Source of the DNA: Lathyrus oleraceus
Lineage: Eukaryota; Streptophyta; Magnoliopsida; Fabales; Fabaceae
NCBI RefSeq assembly: GCF_024323335.1
Contig: NC_066585.1
Location: 85,362,614 to 85,426,613 of the forward strand
Length of the DNA stretch: 64,000 bases
Direction of reading: 5' to 3'
Shown here: piece after piece, positions 35,101 through 47,231 of the stretch
Layout of the letters: every line of letters begins with the position of its first letter
Numbering within the stretch: position 1 is the stretch's first letter
Made by a program: the position numbers and the translations under genes
Notes under the pieces: generated by a model
Told to the model about the DNA's origin: nothing
The model's database searches: none
What the model saw: the letters and a program-made list of their open reading frames with translations, nothing else

Positions 35101-38100
35101 AGGTCCTCACCAGTTTTATCTTATTTTAAATTAATTTGAGATTGATTATCTTCTTGTATTTTTCTTTTAAAAACTTTTGTCAAGCATACACACAAACAGA
35201 AACTCAAACATTGAGTTAAAAAATTTATAGGACCCATTTGGATACAAAGTGTTTGACCATCGTTTGCTTATATTTTTATGAAATTCTGAAATCCTCAATT
35301 TTTAAAGAATCTTGGACTTTGCTTGTCATTTTTCAGGGGAATGTCAGATGGATTGAATTATGAATTAAAAAACAAATACTTCAGTTTACAATTGTTTAAC
35401 AGTCAGTTATCTATTTGCTTGCACAGATACGCACTCTGGGCATGCTGAGATCAAGGTTTCAGTCAATTCCTGGTGTATTCAACACATGCTTGGTTCCTTC
35501 TAATAAGAAAAAAGGAAGATTCTCCTTCTCAAAGCAATTTTCTGAGGTTCTTGCTACCACATTTTCATTGCTACGTACATTAAGATAAATATTTATTCAT
35601 CTTCATTTTAGTTTCCATGCTTTTGTAGAATTCTGCAAGCAGAAGAAGTGAAGCTGCCAAATTTGCCCAGTTATGGAATGAAATTATTTGCAGTTTTCGT
35701 GAGGAAGATCTCATAAGTGATAGGAAAGACCTCAGAGACAAACTCTTAGAATTTTTACCCTTTGTTCTCAATCATAGTTTCTAGTCTTCCTCCTCTGTTT
35801 TGTTCCTATCTAAACCCTGTTTAGGACTAAACTATGTTTGCATGACTTCAGGGAGATGGATCTTTTGCTGGTTCCTTACACATTGGGTCCTGATCTCAAA
35901 ATAATTCAGTGGCCCCCATTTTTGCTTGCAAGCAAGGTCAGTGAGATTCAATTTTAATATTATGCTTATCAGTGGATCATACGATGACCGTATCAACCTT
36001 TACAGATTCCTGTGGCGCTGGATATGGCTACTCAATTTCGAGGGAGGGACTCTGATCTTTGGAGGCGCATATGTGCAGATGAATATATGAAATGTGCTGT
36101 GATTGAATGCTATGAATCTTTTAAACAAATTCTACACGATTTAGTGATAGGAGAAACTGAAAAAAGGTATATCATTTTGGCGCGTGTCAATTTTACTTTA
36201 CACTTCATGCTAAAAGCTTTTAGGATTCAAAATAGTAGCAACCATTTTCTGTGGTGCGAATTAGACCCTTTTCCAATAGTACTATCCTTCTTAGATCTGT
36301 ATTTGTAAGAAGACAGCTCTTGCAGTCTATCAGTTTTCATGAATAGCAATTACACTATTCTTTCTTCCATTTTTAATATATCTATACTTTAAATCTCTTT
36401 CTGGGTTATTTGACAACATGAAGTAAATAAATGAAGAGGACTAAATGGCTAACTTGCCTAATCAATATTAGTTTGACCCACATTAATTCAAAATTTTACA
36501 CTGCATTGCAAAGATCATTAAATATTTCTTATTCGCTATACGCTATTTTTCCTAAATGGCACTTATAATTGAAGCTATAAATTAAAATAAAATTGAGTCA
36601 TTATCAGTACTTCTGAACTCGTTATGATGGACCAGGATAATTTCCATCATTGTTAAAGAAGTTGAGAGCAACATGTCAAAGAATACACTTACCATAAATT
36701 TCCGGATGGGCTTTTTACCCTCCCTTTGCAAGAAGTTTGTGGAGCTTGTGGAACTCTTAGTGAGTCTTCAGAAGAAAACTAACTATATCTGTAGTTTGTA
36801 TTCTTGACTGGTTCTTGCCTTTAACCATTCCATTTGGAAACTTGAGCTTTCCTTTTTGTCTCAGAAAGGTGCAGATCCATCCAAACGAGGTATAGTGGTG
36901 GTCTTGCTTCAAGACATGTTAGAAGTGGTTACTGATATGGTGGTGAATGAAATCAGGTTACTTTGACATAGCGACACTGAACTTGGAATATATTATATAT
37001 TAGTATGATAGCCTGGATGGATCTTTGTTTGAAAATAATAATGGTTGCCTTTTCTTGTCACGTTCATCAGTGAATTGGCAGAACTTAATCAAATTAGTAA
37101 GGATACTGGAGAGCAAGTTTTTGCTGGTACTGAGGCAATGCCTGCTATAGCTTTCCCTCCTGTGGTTACAGCACAATGGGAGGAACAGGTACTTCCTCAG
37201 TATTGTAAATTGTAATTTTAATTCAATTTTTTTAGTTTATATTATTATTATTCAATAATCTAAGTGTCTATAACCAATGAGTTCTTTTGGTTGTTCCAGC
37301 TAAGACGTCTTTATCTACTCCTGACGGTGAGGGAATCAGCCATTGATGTTCCAACAAATAGTGAAGTTCGCAGAAGGATTGCATTCTTTACAAATTCATT
37401 GTTCATGGATATGCCGCGTGCTCCCCGTGTTCGTAAAATGCTCTCATTCAGGTTTTGTACAACTCCTTGATTCACATCCATGAACATAACATGCCATAAT
37501 GCCATGTTATCCTTTCTAGAAAATATAAACTGCAGGACTGTAATTTTATTTGTACACTAATAAAGTTATATCCATCAGTGTTGTTTGATTTTTTTCTCTT
37601 TAGATTGTTTCACTTGTAATTTTATTAGACACAGTGCTTTTTATTTTTTATTTTTTATTTTTCTGTCGTTGATTTTCTTATGCGGAAGTTTCAAAATGTG
37701 ATGTATCAAGAAGCTGTCCTGTGCATATTATGAATAACCATTTTCTTCTTCTTTTCAGTGTCCTAACTCCATACTACAGTGAAGAGACCGTGTATTCTAA
37801 GAATGACATTGAGGTTGAAAATGAAGACGGTGTGTCAATCATATATTATTTGCAAAAGATCTTCCCTGGTTTGTATTAACTCACACAGCATAGCTTTATT
37901 GACTGTATAATGACAATATAGAAGGGACTGGCTGAAATTTAGTAATTTTTCCAGATGAATGGAATAACTTCATGGAGCGACTTGATTGTAAGAAAGATAG
38001 CGAGATATGGGAAAAAGATGAGAATATATTACAACTACGTCACTGGGCCTCATTAAGAGGACAAACTCTTTGCAGGACAGGTATATATGATGACTCCCTT

Positions 38101-41100
38101 TCCCCGCCCCTCTGGCTGGATTTGGTCGATTTATCTTTTTACTCTTACTTACAAATTAATGTAGTTAGGGGAATAATGTACTACCGGAGGGCGTTAAAGC
38201 TCCAGGCATTTCTTGATATGGCTAGTGAAAAAGGTAAGACTAAGTTGCTTTTATTCTATGAGATTTTTAGCTAAATGTCAAGGTACCATGGAAGGCATCT
38301 AATTTATAGCTTTTTGCAAACCTTGGGGCGTTTGTATTTTCTTTTTTGTACACGCCTTCAACAAACATTTCCCTGCTTATCTGCAATCAAGTAAAAAGAC
38401 CTGTTGTATTCATCATTATGGCTCAAAAGGGTAGTTATTATCCAAGATGATTGCTTTTCATGTTTTCATTTTTGGTTTTTGTGCAGAGATCCTCAATGGA
38501 TATAAAGCTATTACACTTCCATCTGAGGAAGACAAAAAGAGCCAGAGGTCCCTATATGCCAACTTAGAGGCTATGGCTGACATGAAATTCACATACGTTG
38601 CTACCTGTCAGAATTATGGGAATCAGAAGCGTAGTGGAGACCGCCGTGCAACAGATATCTTGAATTTGATGGTTAAGTATGTTCTTCTGTTAAATTAATT
38701 TGTATATTTCAAGTCAATGTAGATTTGACTTTTAGTTTTCCGTGTTCACTTGATTGATGAATCTAATTTTTAGTTCTCTATTTATAGCAATCCGTCACTC
38801 CGTGTTGCATATATTGACGAAGTTGAAGAAAGAGAAGGTGGAAAAGTGCAAAAAGTTTATTATTCTGTATTGATCAAAGCGGTGGACAATCGCGACCAAG
38901 TAAATGCATATTGATGTCCGATAAGTAGTTAATTCCTAATTACTGCCTTAGAAATAATTGATTTTGTATCTTCACTGAAGGAAATATTTCGAATAAAACT
39001 TCCGGGTCAAGCAAAAGTAGGAGAAGGGAAGCCTGAAAACCAGAATCATGCACTTATTTTTACTAGAGGGGAAGCCCTTCAGACAATCGACATGAACCAG
39101 GTAAAATATATATATTGAAGCCTTATCAAGTTGACAATGGATGTTTGATCCAAAAAAAAAAAGTAGACAAGGGATATCAGTGCAAATAGAGATGATGTAT
39201 TTGAAAAAAAATTCTAGGACAATTACTTGGAAGAAGCATTAAAAATGCGTAACCTTCTGGAAGAGTTTAATGAGGACCATGGAGTGCGCTCGCCTACCAT
39301 ATTAGGTGTTCGTGAGCATATCTTTACTGGCAGGTTATGATTTTTTTTTCTACCTAGAGCTAACACTGTCAAGTTTAGATCCTACATTACTTAATTTTAT
39401 CACTTGTTACAGTGTCTCTTCATTGGCTTGGTTTATGTCAAATCAAGAAACTAGCTTTGTCACAATTGGTCAAAGAGTTCTTGCAAGACCATTAAAGTAA
39501 GTTTTTGTTTGTTTTCTCTGTTTTTATTACACGGTTGACCATGCAGTGCCTGTTTATCTTGTATGTTATACTAGGAACCACCTGAGAAACACTTGGCTAA
39601 TATAAGATCTCTGCCCAAATCAAAGCAGTGTTTTCAAAATTTAAGAGTGTGGTGCATGCTGGATGTTTAAAATTCTAAACTTGTTTCAAAGGCTTACATA
39701 TTCAGTTTCAAATCGTAGCTGTTCTAGTTTCTCTTGCTGATGATTTTTTTTACTTTCTCCCCCTCTTATTTGATTTTTTTTGTGACAATAATAACTATTA
39801 GACTTTTCTTTTTTCTATCCTCAGCCATTTTTGCGAGAAAAAACTGAAATATATATAATCAAATTACATATTTCTGGCTTATGAACTATGATAGTCTTTT
39901 TCAATTGTAGGGTTCGATTCCATTATGGTCACCCGGATGTTTTTGATAGAATTTTTCATTTAACTCGCGGAGGAATCAGCAAGGCTTCTTGTGGCATCAA
40001 TCTGAGCGAGGATATATTTGCTGGTAATAATTTGATACATATTTTTAGCATTGATATTGGATAGTTATTTCTCTGCGTCACATGCCTTCTCTTATTCAGG
40101 ATTCAACTCAACACTAAGACGTGGGAATATTACTCATCATGAGTACATCCAAATTGGAAAGGGTAGGGATGTCGGGCTCAATCAAATCTCTCTTTTTGAA
40201 GCAAAAGTGGCCTGTGGTAATGGAGAGCAGACACTGAGCAGGGATATCTACCGGTTGGGGCATCGATTTGACTTTTTCCGCATGCTATCGTTCTATTTTA
40301 CAACCGTTGGATTTTATATCAGCTCAATGGTAATGATCAAGTAAAAATATACTAACTATATTTTTTTAATATAAAAGCAATACTTCTTTTTAGGAAATTT
40401 TATTGCTGAAATTTAACCTAACGGTGTGTTTAAATTAAAATTAAGAATAACGGGTATAGAAATTATTCTTGATTCATTACACAGTAAGATGACCTTCCAA
40501 TTTGTGAGTTTGCTTAGGCTTTTTGACTGAATTAGCTAGGAGTTTTGTTCTCTTACTGTTTACAGTATTACATAGTTTGTTAAAAAATATTTATAAAAAA
40601 AGCTTCAAACAAAAAATTGATTTAAACCATTTTTTTTAATGTTAGGTATGTCATCATTTTATTATATTTTATTTTTGATATCGAAATTAAAAAAAAAATC
40701 ACTTAATTGAAAGCTATTTTGAATAGTTTTTTATAAAAATTATTTGAGATATATCTTTTTGAAAAATTTAGTAATTTTGATTATGTTTTAAACTTTTAAC
40801 AATATATATTTATGTTATTAGATGTCAAAATTAGTCTTTTAACTTATAAAACATGAGTTTAAAAAAAGTTTTAGTATTTTAAAAATACAATTATAAAAAT
40901 AATTTTTGATAACAGAGACAAAATCTAATCTTTTAAAATTAAAAAAAATCCCAATCTTGATATTCAAGTCTTGTGGATTAAAAAAAAATCTTAAGATTCA
41001 AGTGAGTGCATCTAATCTTAAGTCTTGTGGATTAAAAAAAAATCTTAGGAGAGCTTAATCTCCTTCAAGTGAGTGCATCTAATCTTGACTTAGATTAAAC

Positions 41101-43449
41101 AGGATCTAAAGTAATTTCCAAATATGGTGGGTCTCAGGCAAAAAAAGTAAACAACATTAAGAGTTGGCAATTTCTTGATAGAAGCTTTATAATTGACTTG
41201 GTTTCATTTTATTTTATCTTTTTGTTCTTAACTAGCACTAAAACTTATAACATCTAGCACTAAAACTTTCTTTTGCTGTTCACAGTTAGTGGTCATCACG
41301 GTTTATGCTTTCTTATATGGAAAACTTTACCTGTCATTGAGTGGAGTTGAGGCTGCTATAGTTAAGTTTGCTAGAAGGAAAGGAGATGACCCTTTGAAGG
41401 CAGCAATGGCTTCTCAATCCCTTGTTCAAATAGGTCTTCTAATGACTCTGCCTATGATCATGGAAATTGGACTAGAGAGAGGGTTCAGGACTGCTGTAGG
41501 CGATCTCATTATAATGCAGCTGCAGCTTGCACCCGTTTTCTTCACTTTTTCACTAGGTACAAAGATGCATTATTTTGGGCGCACTCTTCTTCATGGAGGA
41601 GCAAAGTATAGAGCAACTGGGCGTGGTTTTGTAGTTCGCCATGAGAAATTTGCAGATAATTACAGGATGTACTCCAGGAGCCATTTTGTAAAGGGGATAG
41701 AGTTAGGTTTACTGCTTATATGTTATAAGATTTATGGATCAGCAACTCCTGCTTCATCAGCATATTTACTTCTCTCATTATCAATGTGGTTTTTGGTGTG
41801 TTCTTGGTTGTTTAGTCCTTTCCTCTTTAATCCATCGGGATTTGAGTGGCAGAAGATATATGAAGATTGGGATGATTGGACAAAATGGATAAGTAGTCGA
41901 GGTGGTATTGGTGTTCCTTCAACTAAGAGCTGGGAATCGTGGTGGGATGAAGAACAGGAGCATCTGCAGCATACTGGAATATGGGGGCTGATTTGGGAGA
42001 TAATTCTTGCCTTTCGTTTCTTTGTTTACCAATATGGGATTGTGTATCATTTAAATGTAGCCAAAGGTGACCAGAGCATCATGGTAATTATTTCTGACAA
42101 ATTTAATTTCACTTCATGTTTTTATTTCAAACTAGAATCTGCACCTTGGGGTTTAACTGATGTAATGTAACATCCATACCCTTACTATATTGTAGCATTT
42201 TAAGACATAGAAGCTTCCTTGGTTAAATAATAGTTTTTTAAAAAAAAGTGTGGGAAGGAGAGACAATAATCCGTATATTCTCGTCTGGGAATTCAAACTC
42301 AGCCCCTTTAGTTTACAAATCTAGACAGCCACTACTCCACTAGCACCTACGGGATGACAAATAATTGCAATTGAGACAATATTTAGTCCTTTTTAATCAA
42401 CACCTTCCCTAGTGAGCTAAAAAATCAAAATAAATAATGAATAAGAGCTTTCTAACATTTGTATTTTTCCAGGTTTATGGTCTGTCCTGGCTAGTCATAG
42501 TAGCTGTCATGATCATCTTGAAGGTCAGTTTTCAACGTTCAAACTGTTCATTACGAAATAAAGCTTTCGCTGATAATTTTTTTGATTAATTATTGTTTGC
42601 ATACTTGCTTCTGAAACTGCAGATCGTGTCCATGGGTAGAAAAACTTTTAGTGCTGATTTTCAGCTTATGTTTCGTCTCCTCAAATTGTTTTTGTTTATT
42701 GGAGCTGTTGTCATTCTAGTCTTGATGTTTACTCTACTCAGTTTTACATTTGGAGACATCTTTGCGAGTCTTCTAGCATTTTTGCCAACAGGGTGGGCAC
42801 TTGTGCAGGTACTTTCTAACAGCCACTACCTCTTTGTTTTAATGGATATATTTCTTTAGTATATTTAGGCGCTCTATGTTTTGCATCACAATCCCCTGGT
42901 TTTATTATTAATTTTTGTTTGTCTCATGTTGTTGAATATAAAAAATAAGGTTCATTTTCAAGGCAACTAGTAATTAACTGAAATACATTTCTCTACACAA
43001 ATCTCAAATTATTTTTTTGCCAGCCGGAAGAACTTTTGTTGCTTCTCACAAAACATAAGGTTGAAATTCGTAAGCATCATTTTACACTATATCCAAACAG
43101 GCACAAAGTTCTTTCTTTTACTCAATTCATGCTATTATTAGAGAAGTTTCACTAATGACATTTTGCTGTAAATGTATAAAATTGCTTGTGTCTGATCATC
43201 TGGCATTATACATGACAGATAGCACAAGCATGTAGGCCGTTCATAAAGGCCATTGGAATGTGGGGTTCTGTCAAAGCTTTATCAAGAGGGTATGAATACC
43301 TTATGGGGGTGGTTATCTTTACACCAGTTGCCGTATTGGCTTGGTTCCCATTTGTTTCGGAATTCCAAACTAGACTGCTATACAATCAAGCATTCAGCAG
43401 AGGGCTTCAAATCCAGCGGATTCTGGCTGGTGGTAAGAAGAATAAATAA
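28227..43449 (+). CDS. CalS5: Callose synthase 5-like (1,3-beta-glucan synthase), 42 exons
   Basis: Spliced exons give 5766 nt, 1921 residues plus TAA, almost the same length as Arabidopsis CalS5/GSL2, and the sequence follows that subgroup from start to end. The enzyme makes 1,3-beta-glucan (callose) from UDP-glucose at the plasma membrane; CalS5 is required for the callose of the pollen wall and pollen tube. Order: Vta1-like N-terminus (about residues 40-190), FKS1 domain 1 (about 310-430), first membrane cluster (about 490-760), large cytosolic glucan-synthase domain (about 1030-1770), second membrane cluster (about 1490-1900). Start: first ATG before the conserved N-terminus. Intron 6 is GC-AG and intron 22 has a GA donor at 35724. 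No stop or frameshift is seen. Assignment to CalS5 rather than a sister gene is by recall of the family. Confidence 0.93.
29103..29171. repeat. (TA)n microsatellite in CalS5 intron 2
   Basis: About 34 uninterrupted TA units. The run is likely length-polymorphic and prone to assembly error. Confidence 0.97.
29228..29422. repeat. Compound palindrome in CalS5 intron 2 (MITE-like)
   Basis: A perfect inverted repeat of 52 bp (29315-29366 and 29371-29422) is separated by only CCCT. A third copy of part of the same sequence lies at 29231-29260 in the orientation of the right arm, preceded by GGGAGG. The CTCCCT/GGGAGG ends resemble Stowaway-type MITE termini, but no full element boundaries could be fixed. 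Confidence 0.85.
33155..35102 (+). other. CalS5: CalS5 exons 15-20: first transmembrane cluster
   Basis: Exons: 33155-33489, 34411-34463, 34564-34624, 34718-34799, 34873-34922, 35016-35102. They encode residues about 539-761: several hydrophobic helices ([39 protein letters not shown]) with conserved loops such as [14 protein letters not shown] and [12 protein letters not shown]. Exon 14 joins exon 15 within a Ser codon (A/GT) across a 650-bp intron; intron 15 is 921 bp. Confidence 0.88.
35427..40329 (+). other. CalS5: CalS5 exons 21-38: cytosolic catalytic loop
   Basis: Exons: 35427-35546, 35629-35723, 35852-35936, 36006-36166, 36636-36759, 36865-36956, 37071-37188, 37300-37451, 37759-37868, 37955-38080, 38165-38233, 38487-38676, 38788-38899, 38981-39100, 39218-39333, 39413-39496, 39911-40023, 40100-40329. 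This loop holds the glucan-synthase domain, including [59 protein letters not shown] and [20 protein letters not shown]. Exon 22 to 23 must join AG/G to keep Ser-Asp-Arg-Glu-Met-Asp, which places the donor at GAAAGA. Confidence 0.88.
40966..41090. repeat. Short duplicated blocks in CalS5 intron 38
   Basis: AAGTCTTGTGGATTAAAAAA occurs near 40966 and 41020, and TTCAAGTGAGTGCATCTAAT occurs near 40998 and 41064. This is a local duplication in a long AT-rich intron. Confidence 0.85.
41286..43449 (+). other. CalS5: CalS5 exons 39-42: C-terminal membrane cluster
   Basis: Exons: 41286-42083 (798 nt, the largest), 42473-42523, 42623-42808, 43219-43449. They encode residues 1501-1921, with many hydrophobic helices and the invariant stretches [18 protein letters not shown] and [14 protein letters not shown]. 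The protein ends [16 protein letters not shown], matching the usual family C-terminus, with TAA at 43447-43449. Confidence 0.92.
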
Positions 43450-44719
43450 GACAACCAAATCATTTGCAGCAATAGTGTTACGGACAAAATATGAGATGAG
43501 GGTTCATGCATGCAGACAAATTTATAAGCAATTGTGTTCGGTGCAGACTGCACATTGAAACTGTATAAGAATTCTTCAATCACGCATTGGAAAAATTCTT
43601 AAATATTGGAGACAGCGAACTAGATATATTCTTGGAAACAAAACGTGCTAAACTATTCAACTGTGTTTTGATCATTTTTGTCACAAATGGCTATATCAAT
43701 ATTCTGTCTCTATTTTTCATTGAACATCTGTTTTTTTAGGATAAATAGAAGCTTACAATAGGAATTAGTACAAAACTATAGATTTGAGAGGCAGTGACAT
43801 ATTTTGACCAAAAGTAGGGAAGGGCAATGAAATGTTTGGCCCCTGAGTCTGAGACAACAGTAGTGGTTACAGGAGGAATTAAAAGATGATTGGTTTCCAT
43901 GTAGAAGAATTGTGTCCGGGAAGATGTAAATTATCTAGTGATGCTCACCATTCCCACTCTCTACTCTAAGTTGCATGAGAAAAAAAATTGAATGCATACA
44001 TTTGTGAAGTGTCTATAAATAGATATTTCATATATGAAAGTTGTATTTACAGTTCTGAAATAATCTGATTTAAATAGAGAGAAAAGTAAATTTAATAGTC
44101 TTTTATTCAATGGGCCTCGGATTAATATTAAAAATTGCCATTTATAATTTAATATTTACAACGCTCTCATGTTGGTGAATCAATATCAATCACTCAAAAT
44201 TTATAAATTAGTTGGTAGAATCTTTATGCCAGTAACTCCTTCCTTAACATATTTACCAGCTAATACTAAAAAAAAAAGAATGTGGGTTATAGTTATCAAT
44301 TTACTATGTAACTTTTTAAATAAAATATTTGTCAATCTCAATTTATTTTTTGTTGTCATGATGAACAAGATAATGTGTAATATTAATGGTTGATTTATTA
44401 TAAAAAAATAACCTAATGGGATATTCACATTTTATCTTCAAATTTTTTAATACTTATTTCATTTAGAATAATTCACAAATTCATTGTGTCATAGCTCCAA
44501 ATTCTACTTTAACGATTGACCGAATAACTATTTTTTGTTCCTTACTTCTCCAAACAACTAAGTTTCGGTACTTCTCCAATCAACTAAGTTTTCTCACAAG
44601 AAGATACATCGATTTGAAGTAAATTTTTTATTATTCACTTAACCATTATAAGAAGCATTATGTAACCTTGCGTAGTTATACTTCCACAACTTACATCTTT
44701 AAAACAAGAGTCATTTCTC
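43450..44719. other. CalS5 3' UTR and AT-rich intergenic sequence
   Basis: No further gene is supported. The first few hundred bases probably hold the 3' UTR; no single poly(A) signal stands out. The rest is AT-rich spacer before the decayed copia element. Confidence 0.55.
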
Positions 44720-46588
44720 TAGATTGACTTTGAGATATTGTCGAACACGTTCGACAGCTTCCAAGTATCTCTCACTTGGATCCTGCATAATTTGACTAAG
44801 CACTTTAACTGCATATGCAAATCTAATATACTATGTGTCAAGTGAATCAAATTTCCCATCAATATCTTATGATGACCATTGTCGATTGCCATTTTTCTCC
44901 TTAAGGTTTATCTTATGATTTTTCTCAATGAAAGTATTCACTAGTATGCATCCAAGTTTCCATCTTTCCTGCAAAAGGTCAAAGACATAATCTCTCGGAG
45001 ATAAAGATGTCTTGTTTTGAGTAGGATGCCTCAATTTCGAAGAAAACTCGAGTTGTCCAAGGTCTTTTATCTTAGACTCCACTAACAATTTTTCTTTGAG
45101 CAATTGTCTCTAAATCAAATCATCACATGTAACAATAATATCATCAAGATAAATAAGAAGTATAATTAATTTTACTCCTTATGAATGATTGACAAACAAA
45201 TTATATTCTCCTTAACTTATATCCGAAACACAATATGATCTTTGTGAATCTTCTAAAGTAGACTCAAGGAGATTACTTTAATCCATACAAGACCTTCTTC
45301 AATTGACACATGTTATTACCCATAAAATCAAAGTTATGTGGAATCTTCATATACATCTTTTCCTATAAGTCTTCATGTTCGAAAATATTTTTTTACATCA
45401 AATCGACGTAGTTCTCAATCAGAGTGAGCAATAAGAGATAATGATATCCAAACAATATTCATTTTTTCCACTAGAGAAAATGTATCTAGGGGTGTAAGTG
45501 AATCATAAAAGACAATTAAACCGACAATCCAAACCAAATCAAAATAAAATCGATTGTTTCTGGTTCGGTTCTAAAACCAAACTGAACCAATGAAAATAAA
45601 TGTGGTTTGATTCGGTTCTCGGTTTTAGTTTTTAGGAACCGCCAAACCGATGAACCGAACCAATAGATCTAAATATTTTATTTCACCCATCATTAAGCCC
45701 ATATTTTGTATCAGTCCAACAATTTTCCATCTTTGTTTACACTTCCTTCCTTTCAGCAATTGCTTTCATGAACTGCTGCTCTCGCTGTCCACCACAAGTG
45801 TTTCTCTTTCTACTATCATTCTAATATGTTATGATCATCTTCTTCATGTTTAAGTTCTCTTAGTTAATTTTCATTTTTTTTTACCTTTTTTGTTTCTTCT
45901 TCTTCAACAAAATTCCTTCTAGTCTTGTTACAAAATATTTTTGATGCGTGTTTGAGGTGTGAAACATGTAACTTGATGTGTGTTTTATTGTGTTCTATTT
46001 GTTAAGCTTTCAAATCTCTTCCTAATATTCTAATTTCAAGTGTCAACTTTTATGATAGTGAACTTATTTCATGATACAATAGAAATCATGCCACTATTTC
46101 ATATGGATAAAGAGAAACTTTTAATTTATTTGAAAAAATAGAGCATGAAGTAAATTACATGAAATATATTATTTTAAAAATAATAGCATAAAATACGCCA
46201 AAAACATGATAATGGAGAATAAACTGATGAATATAATGTTTAAAAAAAATTGTAAACTGATCAACCAACCGAACCGAATCAAACCAATTAGTTTGGTTTG
46301 GATCCATTTTTAAAAAATTCTAAAAACCGAACCAAACCGATGAAGATATCATCGGTTTAGACCTTTTTTTGACCAAAAACCGGTCAAAACCGAACTGATT
46401 ACACCCCTAAATGTATCCTTATAATCCATGTCATATGTGCGAGTATATCCTTTTGCCGCTTGTCTGCCCATGTAACGATCAAATGTGTCACGTATTTTGT
46501 GTTTCACAGTATATATCCATCTGCAACCAATTGAATTTTTACCTCTTTGTCTCTCAACAAATTCCGAAGTCCCATTTTTTCACATGTC
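44720..46588 (-). pseudogene. Decayed copia reverse transcriptase (copia-3), split by a hAT element
   Basis: The - strand shows badly mutated but recognisable copia polymerase pieces: near 46430-46560 a match to the '[21 protein letters not shown]' region, near 45290-45330 a '..LKKVLYGLK' motif, near 45120-45150 IYLDDIIVTCDD (YVDD homologue), near 44880-45100 IKDLGQLEF..SPRDYVFDLL, and near 44730-44830 RFAYAVKVLSQIMQDPSERY. Many stops and indels are present. It is older than copia-1 and copia-2. The hAT-type element at 45487-46409 interrupts it. Confidence 0.78.
45487..46409. mobile_element. Non-autonomous hAT-type element (923 bp)
   Basis: The terminal inverted repeats are TAGGGGTGTAA (45487-45497) and TTACACCCCTA (46399-46409), flanked by perfect 8-bp duplications AATGTATC at 45479-45486 and 46410-46417. 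Eight-base duplications and this terminus are typical of hAT. The interior is AT-rich with subterminal AACCGAAC/GGTTTGGTT-like motifs and no transposase. Confidence 0.92.
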
Positions 46589-46589
46589 A

Positions 46590-47022
46590 TGATAGACCGT
46601 TGCATATATTTAGTTGAAGAATCAGAGCAAAACAAGTGAAAGTCGAGCAAATATGAGGAAAAATGATCAAAGAATGAGGGAAAAATAGCTAAGTGTGCAA
46701 ATTGTGAACTTAGTAAAAATTTCAGTGAAAAAGGAGAGAAAATAAGTGCATTTTTGGAAATAATTATGTCCACCATCACGCATGCGATAAGGCATTAAAA
46801 TTTGCATCACGTGAGATACAGGGTATCACACACACAATGGTCACTTTTCTGGGCATTTTTCTGATGCGTTCTGGTCCATTCTGACGCCTTTAAAAGAGGA
46901 TTCTCTGCACTTTCACGAGGATTATGAAAATTGAAGATTGAAGCACGATTTTGGGGGCACAAGTGGAGATTTTTGGAGAATTTGAAACCATCAAAAGCCA
47001 TCTATTCAAGGGACTTCTTATG
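46590..47022 (+). mobile_element. LTR-like segment, left part (Athila-type, tentative)
   Basis: The sequence resembles an LTR in + orientation: a possible TG start (TGATAGACC at 46590) and a TTTAAAAG promoter-like box near 46895. It is interrupted by copia-2 and resumes at 58866, where CTATGAGTAGCTAAGCTC and TATGCATGAACCTAGAGAAA recall plant Athila-type LTRs. Exact ends, and whether this is a solo LTR, are unresolved. Confidence 0.5.
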
Positions 47023-47231
47023 TTATCTTTTAAACTGATATAAAACTTTCATATTATTTCAATCGTATATTACAAGGAGGGAATAAGTTATATTTATATA
47101 CACAGAAAACCTATTTCTAATTATAACTAAATCAGAATAATTATAGGCAAATCATGGTAATTAACAATTAATAACTATATTCCTATTATAGTTCCTAAAA
47201 TCTTGTTGACAACTAACGCCAGCACTCCCCC

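Noticed and set aside
45650..46779. Short frames in and beside the hAT element
   Set aside because: They are low-complexity translations that cross the element boundary, and none resembles a transposase.
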